Source of the DNA: Flavobacterium cheongpyeongense
Lineage (GTDB): Bacteria > Bacteroidota > Bacteroidia > Flavobacteriales > Flavobacteriaceae
Reading direction: 5' to 3'
Assembly (NCBI RefSeq): GCF_003202435.1
Contig: NZ_QJHK01000016.1
Location: 1 to 64,000 of the forward strand
Length of the DNA: 64,000 nucleotides
Shown: positions 24,911 to 33,694 of the stretch, in pieces
Numbering within the stretch: the stretch's first letter is position 1
How the letters are laid out: every line of letters begins with the position of its first letter
Notes under the pieces: model-generated
Told to the model about the DNA's origin: nothing
Seen by the model: the letters and a program-made list of their open reading frames with translations, nothing else
Database searches by the model: none
Program-made: the position numbers and the translations under genes

Positions 24911-25420
24911 GTGGAATACTTAGCTGAAAAAAGATTGGTAATTGATGTAGACTTAGCTCCAAATGTTGACGCAGTTTATACAGGAATGTGTTTGATTTCG
25001 AACTCAGAAATAATCCTGCTGCTTAATTTTGATGAAGCAAAAGGAGAATTTGATGGATTCACAATTGTTAAAAATGATGATGTTGAAAAATATCGTACGT
25101 GGAATGAAAATAATTACTTAGAACTAAAAAACAATAATTCTAAAGATTTAATAGCAAAAATTGATTTAAACAGTTTTTTAGATATTGCAACTTCATTAAA
25201 AAGTCTAAGATCAAAATTAGTTTCAATATTTACATACGATGATGAGGATTCATTCTATCTTGCAAAAGTTCTATCTGTAAAAAATGAATGTGTTGAACTA
25301 CATTTAATTGACGAAGATTCTAATTGGATCGATATTAAAGTTATTAAATTCAGTGATATAAATTATATTGGTTTTGATACTCAATACGAAAGAAAATATA
25401 TAGAATCACTGCCAATTTAG
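24911..25420 (+). CDS. Hypothetical protein of unknown function
   Basis: A 169-residue acidic protein read from a GTG start, with no signal peptide or membrane helix. Beta segments such as VEYLAEKRLVIDVDLAPN and VELHLIDEDSNWIDIKVIKF dominate, and the C-terminal part around VLSVKNECVELHLIDED resembles small SH3-like folds. No family is recognised. It lies between ldcA and yraN on the same strand with short gaps. Immunity-like proteins have a similar look, but nothing here supports that use. Confidence 0.65.
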   Translation: MEYLAEKRLVIDVDLAPNVDAVYTGMCLISNSEIILLLNFDEAKGEFDGFTIVKNDDVEKYRTWNENNYLELKNNNSKDLIAKIDLNSFLDIATSLKSLRSKLVSIFTYDDEDSFYLAKVLSVKNECVELHLIDEDSNWIDIKVIKFSDINYIGFDTQYERKYIESLPI

Positions 25421-25462
25421 ATGTACATTCATCTTTCAACTACTAACTCATAACTTCAAAAA

Positions 25463-25834
25463 ATGGCAGAACATAACGAACTAGGAAAAAAAGGTGAAGA
25501 TCTTGCCGTAGAATTTCTACTTCAAAACGACTATACAATTTTAGAAAGAAACTGGATTTTTCAAAAAGCCGAAATTGATATTATTGCCAAAAAAGATCAT
25601 TTATTAGCTGTAATAGAAGTGAAGACAAGATCAAGTTTAGATTATGGCTTACCGCAGGATTTTGTGAAACCAAAAAAGATTCAGTTGCTCATAAAAGCAG
25701 TAAATGCCTACATAAACGATAGGGAAAAGGATAGTGAAGATGATTTAGAAATCCGTTTTGATATCATTGCCATTCATAAAAACGAGGAATCATTTGCTAT
25801 TGAGCATCTTACTGATGCTTTTTATCACTTTTAA
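25463..25834 (+). CDS. yraN: YraN/UPF0102 family protein
   Basis: A 123-residue protein of the UPF0102 family, with an endonuclease-like fold. Markers are NELGKKGEDLAVEFLL, the core EIDIIAKKDHLLAVIEVKTRSS with the PD-(D/E)xK-type residues, and a final FDIIAI. The cellular role is unsettled. Length is normal. Confidence 0.9.
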   Translation: MAEHNELGKKGEDLAVEFLLQNDYTILERNWIFQKAEIDIIAKKDHLLAVIEVKTRSSLDYGLPQDFVKPKKIQLLIKAVNAYINDREKDSEDDLEIRFDIIAIHKNEESFAIEHLTDAFYHF

Positions 25835-25854
25835 CATATTTTTTTATTGTTATA

Positions 25855-25886
25855 TTTGTAACAAATTGTTTTTTAATTTATATTTG
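25855..25886 (+). promoter_or_regulatory. Bacteroidota promoter (-33 TTTG and -7 TATATTTG)
   Basis: TTTG at 25855-25858 and TATATTTG at 25879-25886 are separated by 20 bp, close to the usual spacing. It drives the ACT-like gene at 25955. Confidence 0.6.
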
Positions 25887-25954
25887 CAAAAATTTATAAC
25901 ATAAAAAACAACCAAACTAACACAATCACGTTACCCAAAAACAATTAAAAGATT

Positions 25955-26611
25955 ATGAAAACCGTTTCTTCGATTGTAGAAAATTACATCAAAACCAAGC
26001 CATTTCTGCTCAATGCGCTTTCTCTTGGAATTATTAACCTGACTTCCTTATCGCGCAACATCATGACCGAACTCGAAAGCGAATTTGGTAAAGAGGTAAA
26101 ACAAGGAGCTGTAGTAATGTCCTTAAAAAGACTAACAGAAGAATTAGATTTTAAACTGAACCACAAAATCAACAAGGTTATTAAAAACATTGGAGAAATC
26201 ACGGTTCGTTCTGAATTGACAGATTACACTTTTGCAGCTTCTGACTCTGTTTTAAACAAACAAGCTGATTTGATTTCTGATATTAATGTGCTTTCTGATA
26301 TTTTTTACACCTCATCACGTGGCGTAAACGAAACCAATATCGTAGTAAGCAGCAGTATCAACCATTTAGTCGAAAAACACTTTATCCGCGAAAAACTGAT
26401 TCAGAAATTAGATAATCTGGCTTCTATCACAGTAAAATTACCCAAAGAAAATATTGTGGTTCCCGGAATTTATTATTTCATTTTTCAGCGTCTGGCCTGG
26501 GAAGGAATCATTATCAATGAAGTAATTTCGACCTCAAACGAATTTACAATCCTGGTAGGAGAAGAACAAGTGGATGTTGCTTTTAAAGTGATTAAAGACT
26601 TAAAAAATTAA
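25955..26611 (+). CDS. Uncharacterised protein with C-terminal ACT-like domain
   Basis: A 218-residue cytoplasmic protein. The N-terminal part is helical (LNALSLGIINLTSLSRNIMTE) and looks like a winged-helix or regulatory segment. The last 70 residues (LASITVKLPKENIVVPGIYY through FTILVGEEQVDVAFKVI) have the pattern of an ACT domain, as in aspartate kinases, and homologues are sometimes labelled aspartate kinase. There is no kinase domain, so that label is not justified. It has a good promoter and a terminator and is monocistronic. Confidence 0.72.
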   Translation: MKTVSSIVENYIKTKPFLLNALSLGIINLTSLSRNIMTELESEFGKEVKQGAVVMSLKRLTEELDFKLNHKINKVIKNIGEITVRSELTDYTFAASDSVLNKQADLISDINVLSDIFYTSSRGVNETNIVVSSSINHLVEKHFIREKLIQKLDNLASITVKLPKENIVVPGIYYFIFQRLAWEGIIINEVISTSNEFTILVGEEQVDVAFKVIKDLKN

Positions 26612-26664
26612 TTTTCTTTCGAGAAAAACCCCAAATCAAAAAAAAGAAAAAAAGACAATATACG

Positions 26665-26696
26665 AAAGAGACTGGGCCAACAGTCTCTTTTTTTTT
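26665..26696. terminator. Intrinsic terminator (ACT-like gene / OsmC)
   Basis: AAAGAGACTG (26665-26674), loop GGCCAA, and CAGTCTCTTT (26681-26690) plus Ts to 26696. The tract overlaps the OsmC stop codon on the other strand. Confidence 0.85.
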
Positions 26697-27165
26697 ATGC
26701 CGTTTCGCAAGTGGCATTGTGCAACACAGGAAAATTACAGGAGTTGGCTATAAAACATAATTGATTCGCTTTTGTATGCAGATTTAATGCTTCCTGAATT
26801 TTATCCGAATTTGCAATTTTAACTTTTGGGTACAGACGGACTTCTGTAAAACGGCCGCTTCCATCAGCAGAAACTTCGAGTATTGCTTCAGCATTATCAA
26901 TATATTCCAAAACTTCAATTCCGTTTTGCGAGCACACATATAAATACGACATCATGTGGCAGGAAACCAGACTGCTTAAGAGCAAATCCTCCGGATTGTA
27001 TAATTCGGGATCTCCTTTGAAGGCTTTTGCGGCTGAAATGTTTAAAATTGGTTTTCCTTCAATTGTAATTTGATGGCTTTTACTGTAGAATTTTGAAGTT
27101 GATTCAACTCGACTGGAGTTGAAAGTCCAGTTTATTGCTGCTTTGAAGTAATGTTTGAAGGTCAT
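26695..27165 (-). CDS. OsmC family protein
   Basis: A 156-residue OsmC/Ohr-fold protein, family members of which reduce organic hydroperoxides with a Cys pair. The first Cys is in SLVSCHMMSYL; the second lies in HTKANQLCFIANSC near the C-terminus. The N-terminus KHYFKAAINWTF is typical of the Bacteroidota branch. A copy of that N-terminal stretch is repeated in the remnant at 30169-30315. Confidence 0.85.
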   Translation of the reverse strand: MTFKHYFKAAINWTFNSSRVESTSKFYSKSHQITIEGKPILNISAAKAFKGDPELYNPEDLLLSSLVSCHMMSYLYVCSQNGIEVLEYIDNAEAILEVSADGSGRFTEVRLYPKVKIANSDKIQEALNLHTKANQLCFIANSCNFPVLHNATCETA

Positions 27166-27431
27166 TTTATTTCAAATTTAATTAAATTTTAGTCACAAAA
27201 TTACTAGAATCGTCTTGATTCAACATATTTCATGCATTATCATAAAACTTTTTGTAATATTTTGACCCTCAATTGATAATTCATCTATCTGTTTTAAATT
27301 CAGGTATTTATACGCTATCTTAATATTATTATTTTTAAGAAATTTCCTAAAACAAAACTCTTATGAAATGTACAAGTCTAAATATATTTAAAAAACAGTA
27401 CGCTTTTATAAATAATCAATAAACAAATAGG

Positions 27432-28940
27432 ATGGATTTTAAACAAAAACTAAAAAAAATGGGTCCAAAACCTGACCTGATTCTCATCATAACTGATGAA
27501 CAACGGGCAACCCAGCATTTTCCACCAGGATGGGAAAAGCAAAACCTCCAGACGCTTACATTTCTTAAGAAAAATGGCTTTAGTTTTGACAGGGCTTTTT
27601 GCAACACTTGTATGTGTTCTCCCAGTCGTACAACTTTGTTCACAGGTATTTATCCTGCAAAACATGGTGTAAGCCAAACACTTACAGAAGGTGGTTTATT
27701 ATCTCCTCAGGAGCCCACACTTAGTACTTCTTTGCCTAATATAATGAATACGCTTTGGGCAGACGGCTATGATGTGCAATACCGTGGTAAATGGCACATG
27801 AGTAAAGGAGTGGCTCCAAACGGGACCAAAACAAATTATGAAGACCTTACCGCAGCCGATATTTCATTGTATGGTGCTATGGGCTGGGTAGCTCCTGATG
27901 CGGGAGAAGATGTTAACCCACTTAATTTTGGTGGTGGATTTGCTAATCATGATGCTAAATACACTGCAGAAGCTATTGCCTATTTAAAGCAAGTAAAAGA
28001 GAAACGCAAAAATGGTCATCATCAGCCTTACCTCTTGGTATTGTCTCTTGTAAATCCGCATGATGTTCTTGCGTATCCCAAAACAGCCGGAACCTCTGGA
28101 TATTATCCCGAAAGCTGGTTAAAAAGAGAGGTTGGACTACCGGATACTGTTGATGAACATTTGCTTCTTAATAAAAAGCCAATGGTGCAGGAACAGATTT
28201 TATTAAATATGGCTGTTAGTTTAGGTGAAATTAATTCTACAGAAGACAAACTAAATTATATCAACTTTTATGCATCTCTTTTAACTAAAGTAGATAAAGA
28301 GATTGGTTTTTTTATTGATGAATTATATAAAGAAGATTTAAACGGTGAAAGGTTGGCAGATACTGCTATTGTAACCTTTACATCGGATCATGGTGAAATG
28401 GGATTAGCACATGGTGGATTGCGTCAAAAAACTTTTGTAGCTTATGAGGAAGCCCTGCGTGTACCTCTGGTCATTTCAAACCCAATTTTGTTTGATAAGC
28501 CTGAAGAACAAAATTCGATGAACTTAGCCACGCTTGCTGATATTATGCCTACTTTCTTAGAATTAGCCAATGTTTCAAATCCGCCTGATGGACTTGCCGG
28601 AACCAGTTTACTTCCAATTATTGAAGACGGAAAACCAATACAAGACAGTATCCTGTTTACTTATGATGATATAAAAGCAGGATCAAATAGTAATTGGAAC
28701 ATTGTAAAAGCGGCCAATCGTATTCGCTGTATTAGAACTGAAAAGTGGAAATATGCCTATTATTTTGATGCCTTTAATGCCTATTTTCAGCAATATGAAC
28801 TATATGATTTGGTCAACGATCCTTCAGAATATACTAATCTTGCTTATAATCCTGATTACGATGCAATTAAACAGGAATTAGCAAAACAATTACATGATCT
28901 CGAAATTGCAAAGTTAAGAGTAAACACTCCTTCATCTTAA
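27432..28940 (+). CDS. Sulfatase-family hydrolase without signal peptide
   Basis: A 502-residue alkaline-phosphatase-fold sulfatase. The formylglycine motif CSPSR is at residues 62-66 and is followed by TTLFTG, so a maturation enzyme is needed. Metal ligands are near TDEQR (Asp22) and FTSDHGEMG near residue 319, and the substrate-side YRGKWHMSKG is present. No export signal is visible at the N-terminus, unlike most polysaccharide sulfatases, so a cytoplasmic substrate (for example a sulfate or phosphate ester) is possible. The unrecognised gene that follows starts 61 bp downstream and shares the terminator at 30104. Confidence 0.85.
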   Translation: MDFKQKLKKMGPKPDLILIITDEQRATQHFPPGWEKQNLQTLTFLKKNGFSFDRAFCNTCMCSPSRTTLFTGIYPAKHGVSQTLTEGGLLSPQEPTLSTSLPNIMNTLWADGYDVQYRGKWHMSKGVAPNGTKTNYEDLTAADISLYGAMGWVAPDAGEDVNPLNFGGGFANHDAKYTAEAIAYLKQVKEKRKNGHHQPYLLVLSLVNPHDVLAYPKTAGTSGYYPESWLKREVGLPDTVDEHLLLNKKPMVQEQILLNMAVSLGEINSTEDKLNYINFYASLLTKVDKEIGFFIDELYKEDLNGERLADTAIVTFTSDHGEMGLAHGGLRQKTFVAYEEALRVPLVISNPILFDKPEEQNSMNLATLADIMPTFLELANVSNPPDGLAGTSLLPIIEDGKPIQDSILFTYDDIKAGSNSNWNIVKAANRIRCIRTEKWKYAYYFDAFNAYFQQYELYDLVNDPSEYTNLAYNPDYDAIKQELAKQLHDLEIAKLRVNTPSS

Positions 28941-29001
28941 ACAGTGAATAAGAATCAAATAGTATAGCAGAATAAATATTTTTTCATAAAATACCAACAT
29001 T

Positions 29002-30096
29002 ATGTCACATACAAGAAGTAATACAATCGTACAAGGGGTTAATTATATCCCTTTTAACTATCCCTCATTAGGCCTAACATCAAGACACACTATAATTGAA
29101 GGCATCAGAGCCGTATCCGGATCACAGCATGAAGTCTATATTTCTGGGGGACTGGTTGGTGTTGATTTGCCTCAGGAAGTACAGACTGAAGTCAAAAACA
29201 TCTGGCAGGGATTTATTTATAAAGGCAAACTGGAAGATGCAAACAAGCTCGAAAACTGGCATCTGCTGCATTATAAACTCGAAGATGATGACGATGATAT
29301 TGTTTTCAATACTTCCTGTTATGGGCCAAACAATGGCGAAAATGGTACTATAGAAATTGTGGGGGCATATATTAAAAGTTCAAGTCCAAAAAATAATCTT
29401 GGTTTTTATTATAACGGCCCGATAGATGGCAGCGGTACCTGGCGAACTGTAACACCTAATAACGGAAATAACAAAAATGTATTCATGCACAGTGTTATGG
29501 GCGGGCTGGCTGTTGGAAATTACCAATCTGATGCAGCAGATGAAAATACGATTAATGTTAATGCCTTTGTTTATGATATCAAAACGCAAGAATGTATCGA
29601 CTTTATTATAGACGATTTAAATGCTCCTACCTTATATGGTATTTGGCATAATGGAGGCAACAGCTATACGATGGCCGGAGGTAATTCAGCCCGTAAAATT
29701 GGAGATACCGTATCACAAGCCTTTCTGGTTGACTATGATTCCAGCACCAAAACATTCAACAACTTGCAATTCTTTAGCTATCATAACGAAATCACTCCTA
29801 CAGTAAATGTGCATTTTGAAGGCATCACTATAAACAAAACCAATGATGGGTACAACATGCCCAGTGATTGGTCAAAAGGCGCTAAAGAAGGCGCTTCATT
29901 CGTTACAGTGAAACGAAACAAAAACGGAACTTTTGGTCTGGCTGAATGGAAAGATATTGCTTATCCCGGAGATGATGTAAAAATAACGAGCGCCAATACT
30001 GTTTATTTAGATAATGTACTGGGTATTTATGTTTCAAAAAGCAGCGACGAAACAGAAACGGTAATCTCTTCATATTGTGCTACTATTACAGATTAA
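29002..30096 (+). CDS. Uncharacterised protein paired with the sulfatase
   Basis: A 364-residue protein with no signal peptide. It is rich in Gly, Asn and beta strands, with repeated motifs GIWHNGGNSYTMAGG, GLAVGNYQSDAAD and HEVYISGGLVGVD that suggest a beta-propeller or trefoil-like fold. No family was recognised and no catalytic residue can be named. It lies 61 bp after the sulfatase and ends just before a terminator, so the two form an operon. A role with the sulfatase is inferred from position. Confidence 0.65.
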   Translation: MSHTRSNTIVQGVNYIPFNYPSLGLTSRHTIIEGIRAVSGSQHEVYISGGLVGVDLPQEVQTEVKNIWQGFIYKGKLEDANKLENWHLLHYKLEDDDDDIVFNTSCYGPNNGENGTIEIVGAYIKSSSPKNNLGFYYNGPIDGSGTWRTVTPNNGNNKNVFMHSVMGGLAVGNYQSDAADENTINVNAFVYDIKTQECIDFIIDDLNAPTLYGIWHNGGNSYTMAGGNSARKIGDTVSQAFLVDYDSSTKTFNNLQFFSYHNEITPTVNVHFEGITINKTNDGYNMPSDWSKGAKEGASFVTVKRNKNGTFGLAEWKDIAYPGDDVKITSANTVYLDNVLGIYVSKSSDETETVISSYCATITD

Positions 30097-30103
30097 AATA
30101 AAG

Positions 30104-30136
30104 AAACCCCGAAAGCATTTTACTTTCGGGGTTTTT
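30104..30136 (+). terminator. Intrinsic terminator of the sulfatase operon
   Basis: AAACCCCGAAAG (30104-30115) pairs with CTTTCGGGGTTT (30123-30134), then Ts. Confidence 0.85.
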
Positions 30137-30168
30137 TAAAATTAACCAATGCTCCAAAACCGTTTCAA

Positions 30169-30315
30169 TTAGTTTTTTAACAGTTTAATTAATTTTGGAT
30201 ACAGATTTTTTGGGATAGTGTCAAAACACACCGTATTTTTATAAAATTTTCTTCCTGATGGTTCCTGATTTTGGCTGAAAGTCCAATTTATTGCTGCTTT
30301 GAAAAAATGTTTCAT
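30169..30315 (-). pseudogene. Remnant or small ORF sharing the OsmC N-terminus
   Basis: A 48-codon open frame starts MKHFFKAAINWTF, which matches the OsmC start (KHYFKAAINWTF) of the gene at 26695-27165, and stops at TAA after LIKLLKN. The match fades after about 25 residues. It is probably the truncated 5' end of an OsmC paralogue or a recombination scar. It opens a zone (30137-30982) with no intact gene. Confidence 0.55.
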
Positions 30316-30405
30316 TTGCTATTGTTTACTTTTGCTAAGTTAAAATTTTATGTGGTAAAGAATTAATCTGGCAAAGGCGAAGAGGCGCAAATTTTTGCCC
30401 CAATC

Positions 30406-30507
30406 TTGTCATTTCGACGAAGAAGAAATCTTCCCGAGAAACTCGACAAAGATTGGATTATCGTTGCGGAATTACTTGCGAAGATTTCTCCTTCGTCGAA
30501 ATGACAA
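30406..30507. repeat. Long inverted repeat with 28-base arms
   Basis: The arms 30406-30433 and 30480-30507 match with one mismatch (core TCATTTCGACGAAG and CTTCGTCGAAATGA). They enclose 46 bp. Such elements recur between genes in Bacteroidota genomes; no transposase is nearby. It could fold as a long hairpin in RNA or DNA. Confidence 0.75.
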
Positions 30508-30527
30508 AAATAAATAATTCGTGAAAA

Positions 30528-30635
30528 TTAGTGTAATTCGTGGAAACCTTTTAATCCATATAAAAACTCAAAATCACGAGCTTCTTTTAAATCGTCTTCT
30601 ACTCTTGGGTCAGCAACTAAAGTGTATTTTTTCAA
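30528..30635 (-). pseudogene. Truncated RelE/ParE-like toxin remnant
   Basis: From a TTG at 30635 the frame reads KKYTLVADPRVEDDLKEARD, typical of the first helix of RelE/ParE toxins, then goes on as FEFLYGLKGFHELH and stops at 30528. The rest of the toxin is missing. The start overlaps the end of the antitoxin remnant, as in an intact operon. Confidence 0.6.
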
Positions 30636-30644
30636 TCTAACGCT

Positions 30645-30855
30645 CTAAATTACCTAACATAGCAAAAGCATCTACAGTACCTTTTTTATCTTTTATTCGT
30701 TTTAACACTACTTCTTTATGTCACTCAGGGATTTCTTGAATTTCCTGAGAGTGCTTAAAAGCAAGAAAATCAATGTACTTTTCGACTTCTTCTACCAAAG
30801 CATCAGGTAAACTTTTAAGCTTTGCATTTACTCGTTTTGTGGTTGTTGCTGTCAT
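30645..30855 (-). pseudogene. Antitoxin-like gene with internal stop codon
   Basis: From the ATG at 30855 it reads RVNAKLKSLPDALVEEVEKY and IDFLAFKHSQEIQEIPE, then TGA (plus strand 30721-30723) where Trp (TGG) would be expected, then HKEVVLKRIKDKKGTVDAFAML, and ends at TAG 30645. This is the plan of the DUF2281/VapB-like antitoxins encoded before RelE-type toxins. The nonsense change and toxin truncation show a decayed type II module. No stop would be present if the base were G. Confidence 0.65.
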
Positions 30856-30982
30856 GATTAAAGATCTTGTGAATGGCATAAATTAATTGATAAATTTAAC
30901 CTTTTTTATGCCTTAAACTGACTGTAATATCTACAACAAAAAGTTAAAGAATATATCTTTTTAGATACTTGTTGGTAAATCT

Positions 30983-31447
30983 TTATTTTTTCTTTTTCTG
31001 AATAATTTCCTTTTTTACTGAATCATTCTTCATTTCAGCATTTTTAATTTTATTATTAATCTCACTTTCATTTATTGTATCATTGCTTATTACAGCTGGT
31101 TCGCCATCTACAGCTGCTTTTCCCATACAACTTGTTAAAGTAAAAAACACACTCAATGAAAATAGGGCGATTGCTTTAATTGGCTTTATTTTAATTCGGC
31201 TAAATCTGCTTCTTAGTTTATCATATTTAATACTTTCTTCAGTTTCAATTTGATTGAATTTAAAATGCCCACAAATACTTTCCTGTTCAGAGTTTTCAGC
31301 GAAATATTTCTGAATTTCAGGGTTATTCATTTTAGTAAAATCAATTACAGTTTTATTGCAGGAATTACAAAATCTGCCATTTTTGTCTGGTGACATTGAA
31401 TTCCAATTTTCATTACAAGGTTTTGGTATCCTTATTTTATTTTCCAT
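30983..31447 (-). CDS. Uncharacterised membrane protein with N-terminal Cys motif
   Basis: About 154 residues from the preferred ATG at 31447, because the family typically starts MENKIRIPKPCNENW; 12 upstream residues are probably untranslated. The N-terminal region has CNENWNSMSPDKNGRFCNSC, a conserved Bacteroidota motif whose Cys residues could bind metal, then a single membrane helix (AIALFSLSVFFTLTSC) and a charged tail ending in KKEIIQKKKK. Related longer proteins have a carboxypeptidase-like domain after the helix; here it is missing, so this may be a shortened version. Function unknown. Confidence 0.6.
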   Translation of the reverse strand: MENKIRIPKPCNENWNSMSPDKNGRFCNSCNKTVIDFTKMNNPEIQKYFAENSEQESICGHFKFNQIETEESIKYDKLRSRFSRIKIKPIKAIALFSLSVFFTLTSCMGKAAVDGEPAVISNDTINESEINNKIKNAEMKNDSVKKEIIQKKKK

Positions 31448-31600
31448 ATTATTTAAAAAAGACGATTCAATTAAATTTTGCAAAAACTATTCCACTACAA
31501 AACTACTTTTCGGATTCATCTTAAATTTTTATAGATTATTAAATCTAAAATCTACGAGATTCCTTTTTGGATTCTTTTTAATCCTTTAATTTCAGCTCTT

Positions 31601-32176
31601 TTATTCAAATAAATTAATTAATTCTGTAACATTTGATTTAATAGATAATTTACTTCCAATGTTAAATATTTCTTCTTCCCATTTTTTCCACTCATCAGTA
31701 TGGGGATTATTTAGTTTTATACTGGCGTTAATATTGTTTGTGATGATGTGAAAATTATAAAATATACCATCTAAAGCAATTCCTTTACCTGCATCAAATA
31801 GATTAAAATTTGCAATCTCTACAATTTTATCTGGAGTATTTGGCAATATTTCTGTATATAAATCTTTTATTCCTGTGTTATCATATAAAAAAATACCCTG
31901 CAGTAATTCGTCTGGATTTAGATATTCTCTAAAATTATTTTCATTGAATTTTATGGAAAAAATACCGCCCCAACCTATGAATGATCGTGATACCAATACA
32001 ATCCATATTGATTCGATATTTTTTTCATTTTCTCGCCAACCTTTTTCATTTCTAATTATTTGGATACCATTCCTGATTTCAGAAAGACCAAGTCTATGTG
32101 CAAGAGATTTTTCAATACTTTGATATAATTGAAAATCGTCAAGTGCCCTTCTTTGATTAATTTCGGTTCTATTCAT
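31601..32176 (-). CDS. Hypothetical protein of unknown function
   Basis: A 191-residue protein with no signal peptide. Visible features are a helical start (MNRTEINQRRALDDFQLYQS), a Trp-rich strand (SFIGWGGIFSIKF) and FDAGKGIALDGIFYNF. No family is recognised. It stands on the minus strand between the short membrane protein and galM with ordinary gaps; the base composition is typical of the surroundings. Possibly an immunity-type protein, but there is no supporting toxin. Confidence 0.6.
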   Translation of the reverse strand: MNRTEINQRRALDDFQLYQSIEKSLAHRLGLSEIRNGIQIIRNEKGWRENEKNIESIWIVLVSRSFIGWGGIFSIKFNENNFREYLNPDELLQGIFLYDNTGIKDLYTEILPNTPDKIVEIANFNLFDAGKGIALDGIFYNFHIITNNINASIKLNNPHTDEWKKWEEEIFNIGSKLSIKSNVTELINLFE

Positions 32177-32345
32177 TTTGGTTCAATTGGATTATAACTT
32201 TCTACATTTCATACCATTCCGCAAAAATATCTTGATTTAATTTCAGTTGTCAATGGATATTCTTTTATCATTTACTCTTGTATCAACTTTATCAAATGTA
32301 AGAAAGAAATACACAAATCAATCAGTATAAAATACTTCAAAATAA

Positions 32346-32378
32346 AAAAACCCCGAAATCACAACTTTCGAGGTTTTT
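32346..32378 (-). terminator. Terminator of the ara operon (after lipoprotein galM)
   Basis: AAACCCCGAAA pairs with TTTCGAGGTTT (one mismatch) around a 7-base loop, downstream of the galM-like gene on the minus strand. Confidence 0.7.
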
Positions 32379-32401
32379 TGAACTAACAAAACTGATTAAA
32401 C

Positions 32402-33583
32402 TTATTTTTTAACTGAAAACTTAAATGTTGTTTTCGTTTTATAATTTTCGCCAGGGTTTAAAACTGTCGTTGGAAAGTCTTTCTGGTTTGGAGAATCCGG
32501 GTAATGTTCTGTTTCTAAGCAGAAACCTGTTCTGTGTGCATAAGTTCCGCCGTTGCGCATTGGTAAAGTTCCGTCAAGGAAATTTCCGGAGTAAAACTGA
32601 ATTCCAGGTTCGTCTGTAGTCATTTCTAAAACTCTTCCGCTGGCAGGGTGGTAAACCGATGCAATGATCGTTTTTCCTTTTTCAGGATTGTTCAAAACCC
32701 AGCAGTGATCGTAACCTTTTCCTCTTACTAATTGTTCATCTTTAGCATCGATTTCTTTTCCAATTAATTTTGGTTTTCTGAAATCGAATGGTGTATTGGC
32801 TACGTCCTGCAATTCTCCTGTTGGAATCAGGGTAGCATCTATAGGAACAATTTTATCCGCATTCAAAGTCAGTTCATGATCTAAAATCGTTTTAGAGAAA
32901 TCACCTGATAAGTTAAAATACGTATGCTGTGTTAAGTTGACAACTGTCTTTTTATCTGTAGTTGCTTCGTAAAGCACTTCCAATTCGTTGTTTTTAGTTA
33001 ATGTGTACGTCACGATAACTTTTAGATTTCCAGGGTAGCCTTCTTCCATATCTTTGCTTAAATACGATAATTTCAAAACAGCTGCTTCTCCTGATTTAGC
33101 TTCTTCTGCTTTCCAAACTACTCTGAAAAAACCTTCCGGTCCTCCGTGTAAAGCATTTGTCTCGTTGTTGATCGCTAATGTATATTCTTTTCCGTCTAAT
33201 GTAAATTTACCTTTTGCAATACGGTTTCCGAAACGTCCGATCAAAGCTCCAAAAAACGGGTTTGGTTTCATATATTGTTCCAAAGAAGTAAATCCTGTTA
33301 CCACATTTTCAGAAACACCGTCTTTATTTGGCACTTTCAGATCTGTAATAATACCACCAAAAGTGATGATATCCACTTCCATTCCGTTTTGGTTTTTCAG
33401 CTTGTAGCTTTCAATTTTTTCTCCTTTTGGAGTGGTTCCGTAATCTGATTTTACAATTGTTACAGAATCTTTTGCTTCTTGGGTTGTGGTTGCATCCATT
33501 TTTTTATCGCTTTTACATTGAACAGAAAGTGTTGTCAAACCGATTATTGAAATTCCGAAAGCACAACGTTTTAATACATTCAT
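32402..33583 (-). CDS. galM: Aldose 1-epimerase, lipoprotein form
   Basis: A 393-residue mutarotase that interconverts alpha and beta anomers of sugars. A lipoprotein signal ends in LSVQC (Cys near residue 23), so it acts in the periplasm. Family motifs are FFGALIGRFGNRIA, NALHGGPEGF, LTQHTYFNLSGD and the catalytic Glu region TGFCLETEHYPDSPN. It closes the araB-araD-araA set on the minus strand and probably speeds anomer exchange of imported arabinose. A second, cytoplasmic galM lies at 50908-51963. Confidence 0.92.
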   Translation of the reverse strand: MNVLKRCAFGISIIGLTTLSVQCKSDKKMDATTTQEAKDSVTIVKSDYGTTPKGEKIESYKLKNQNGMEVDIITFGGIITDLKVPNKDGVSENVVTGFTSLEQYMKPNPFFGALIGRFGNRIAKGKFTLDGKEYTLAINNETNALHGGPEGFFRVVWKAEEAKSGEAAVLKLSYLSKDMEEGYPGNLKVIVTYTLTKNNELEVLYEATTDKKTVVNLTQHTYFNLSGDFSKTILDHELTLNADKIVPIDATLIPTGELQDVANTPFDFRKPKLIGKEIDAKDEQLVRGKGYDHCWVLNNPEKGKTIIASVYHPASGRVLEMTTDEPGIQFYSGNFLDGTLPMRNGGTYAHRTGFCLETEHYPDSPNQKDFPTTVLNPGENYKTKTTFKFSVKK

Positions 33584-33607
33584 AAATACTGGTGTTTTAA
33601 AGTTAGT

Positions 33608-33679
33608 AAAGTCATAAAGACAAAAATCATAAAGTCTGGTGATTCAAATTTAGTTAAATCTTTTCGACTTTATGACTTT
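33608..33679. repeat. Inverted repeat between araA and galM
   Basis: AAAGTCATAAAG (33608-33619) and CTTTATGACTTT (33668-33679), with further copies of the AAGTC word between them. A possible intercistronic hairpin. Confidence 0.6.
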
Positions 33680-33694
33680 CGACTTTTGACTAAA

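Noticed and set aside
27416-27677. Two minus-strand open frames over the sulfatase start.
   Set aside because: They overlap the formylglycine-motif region of a clear sulfatase gene and have no family features.
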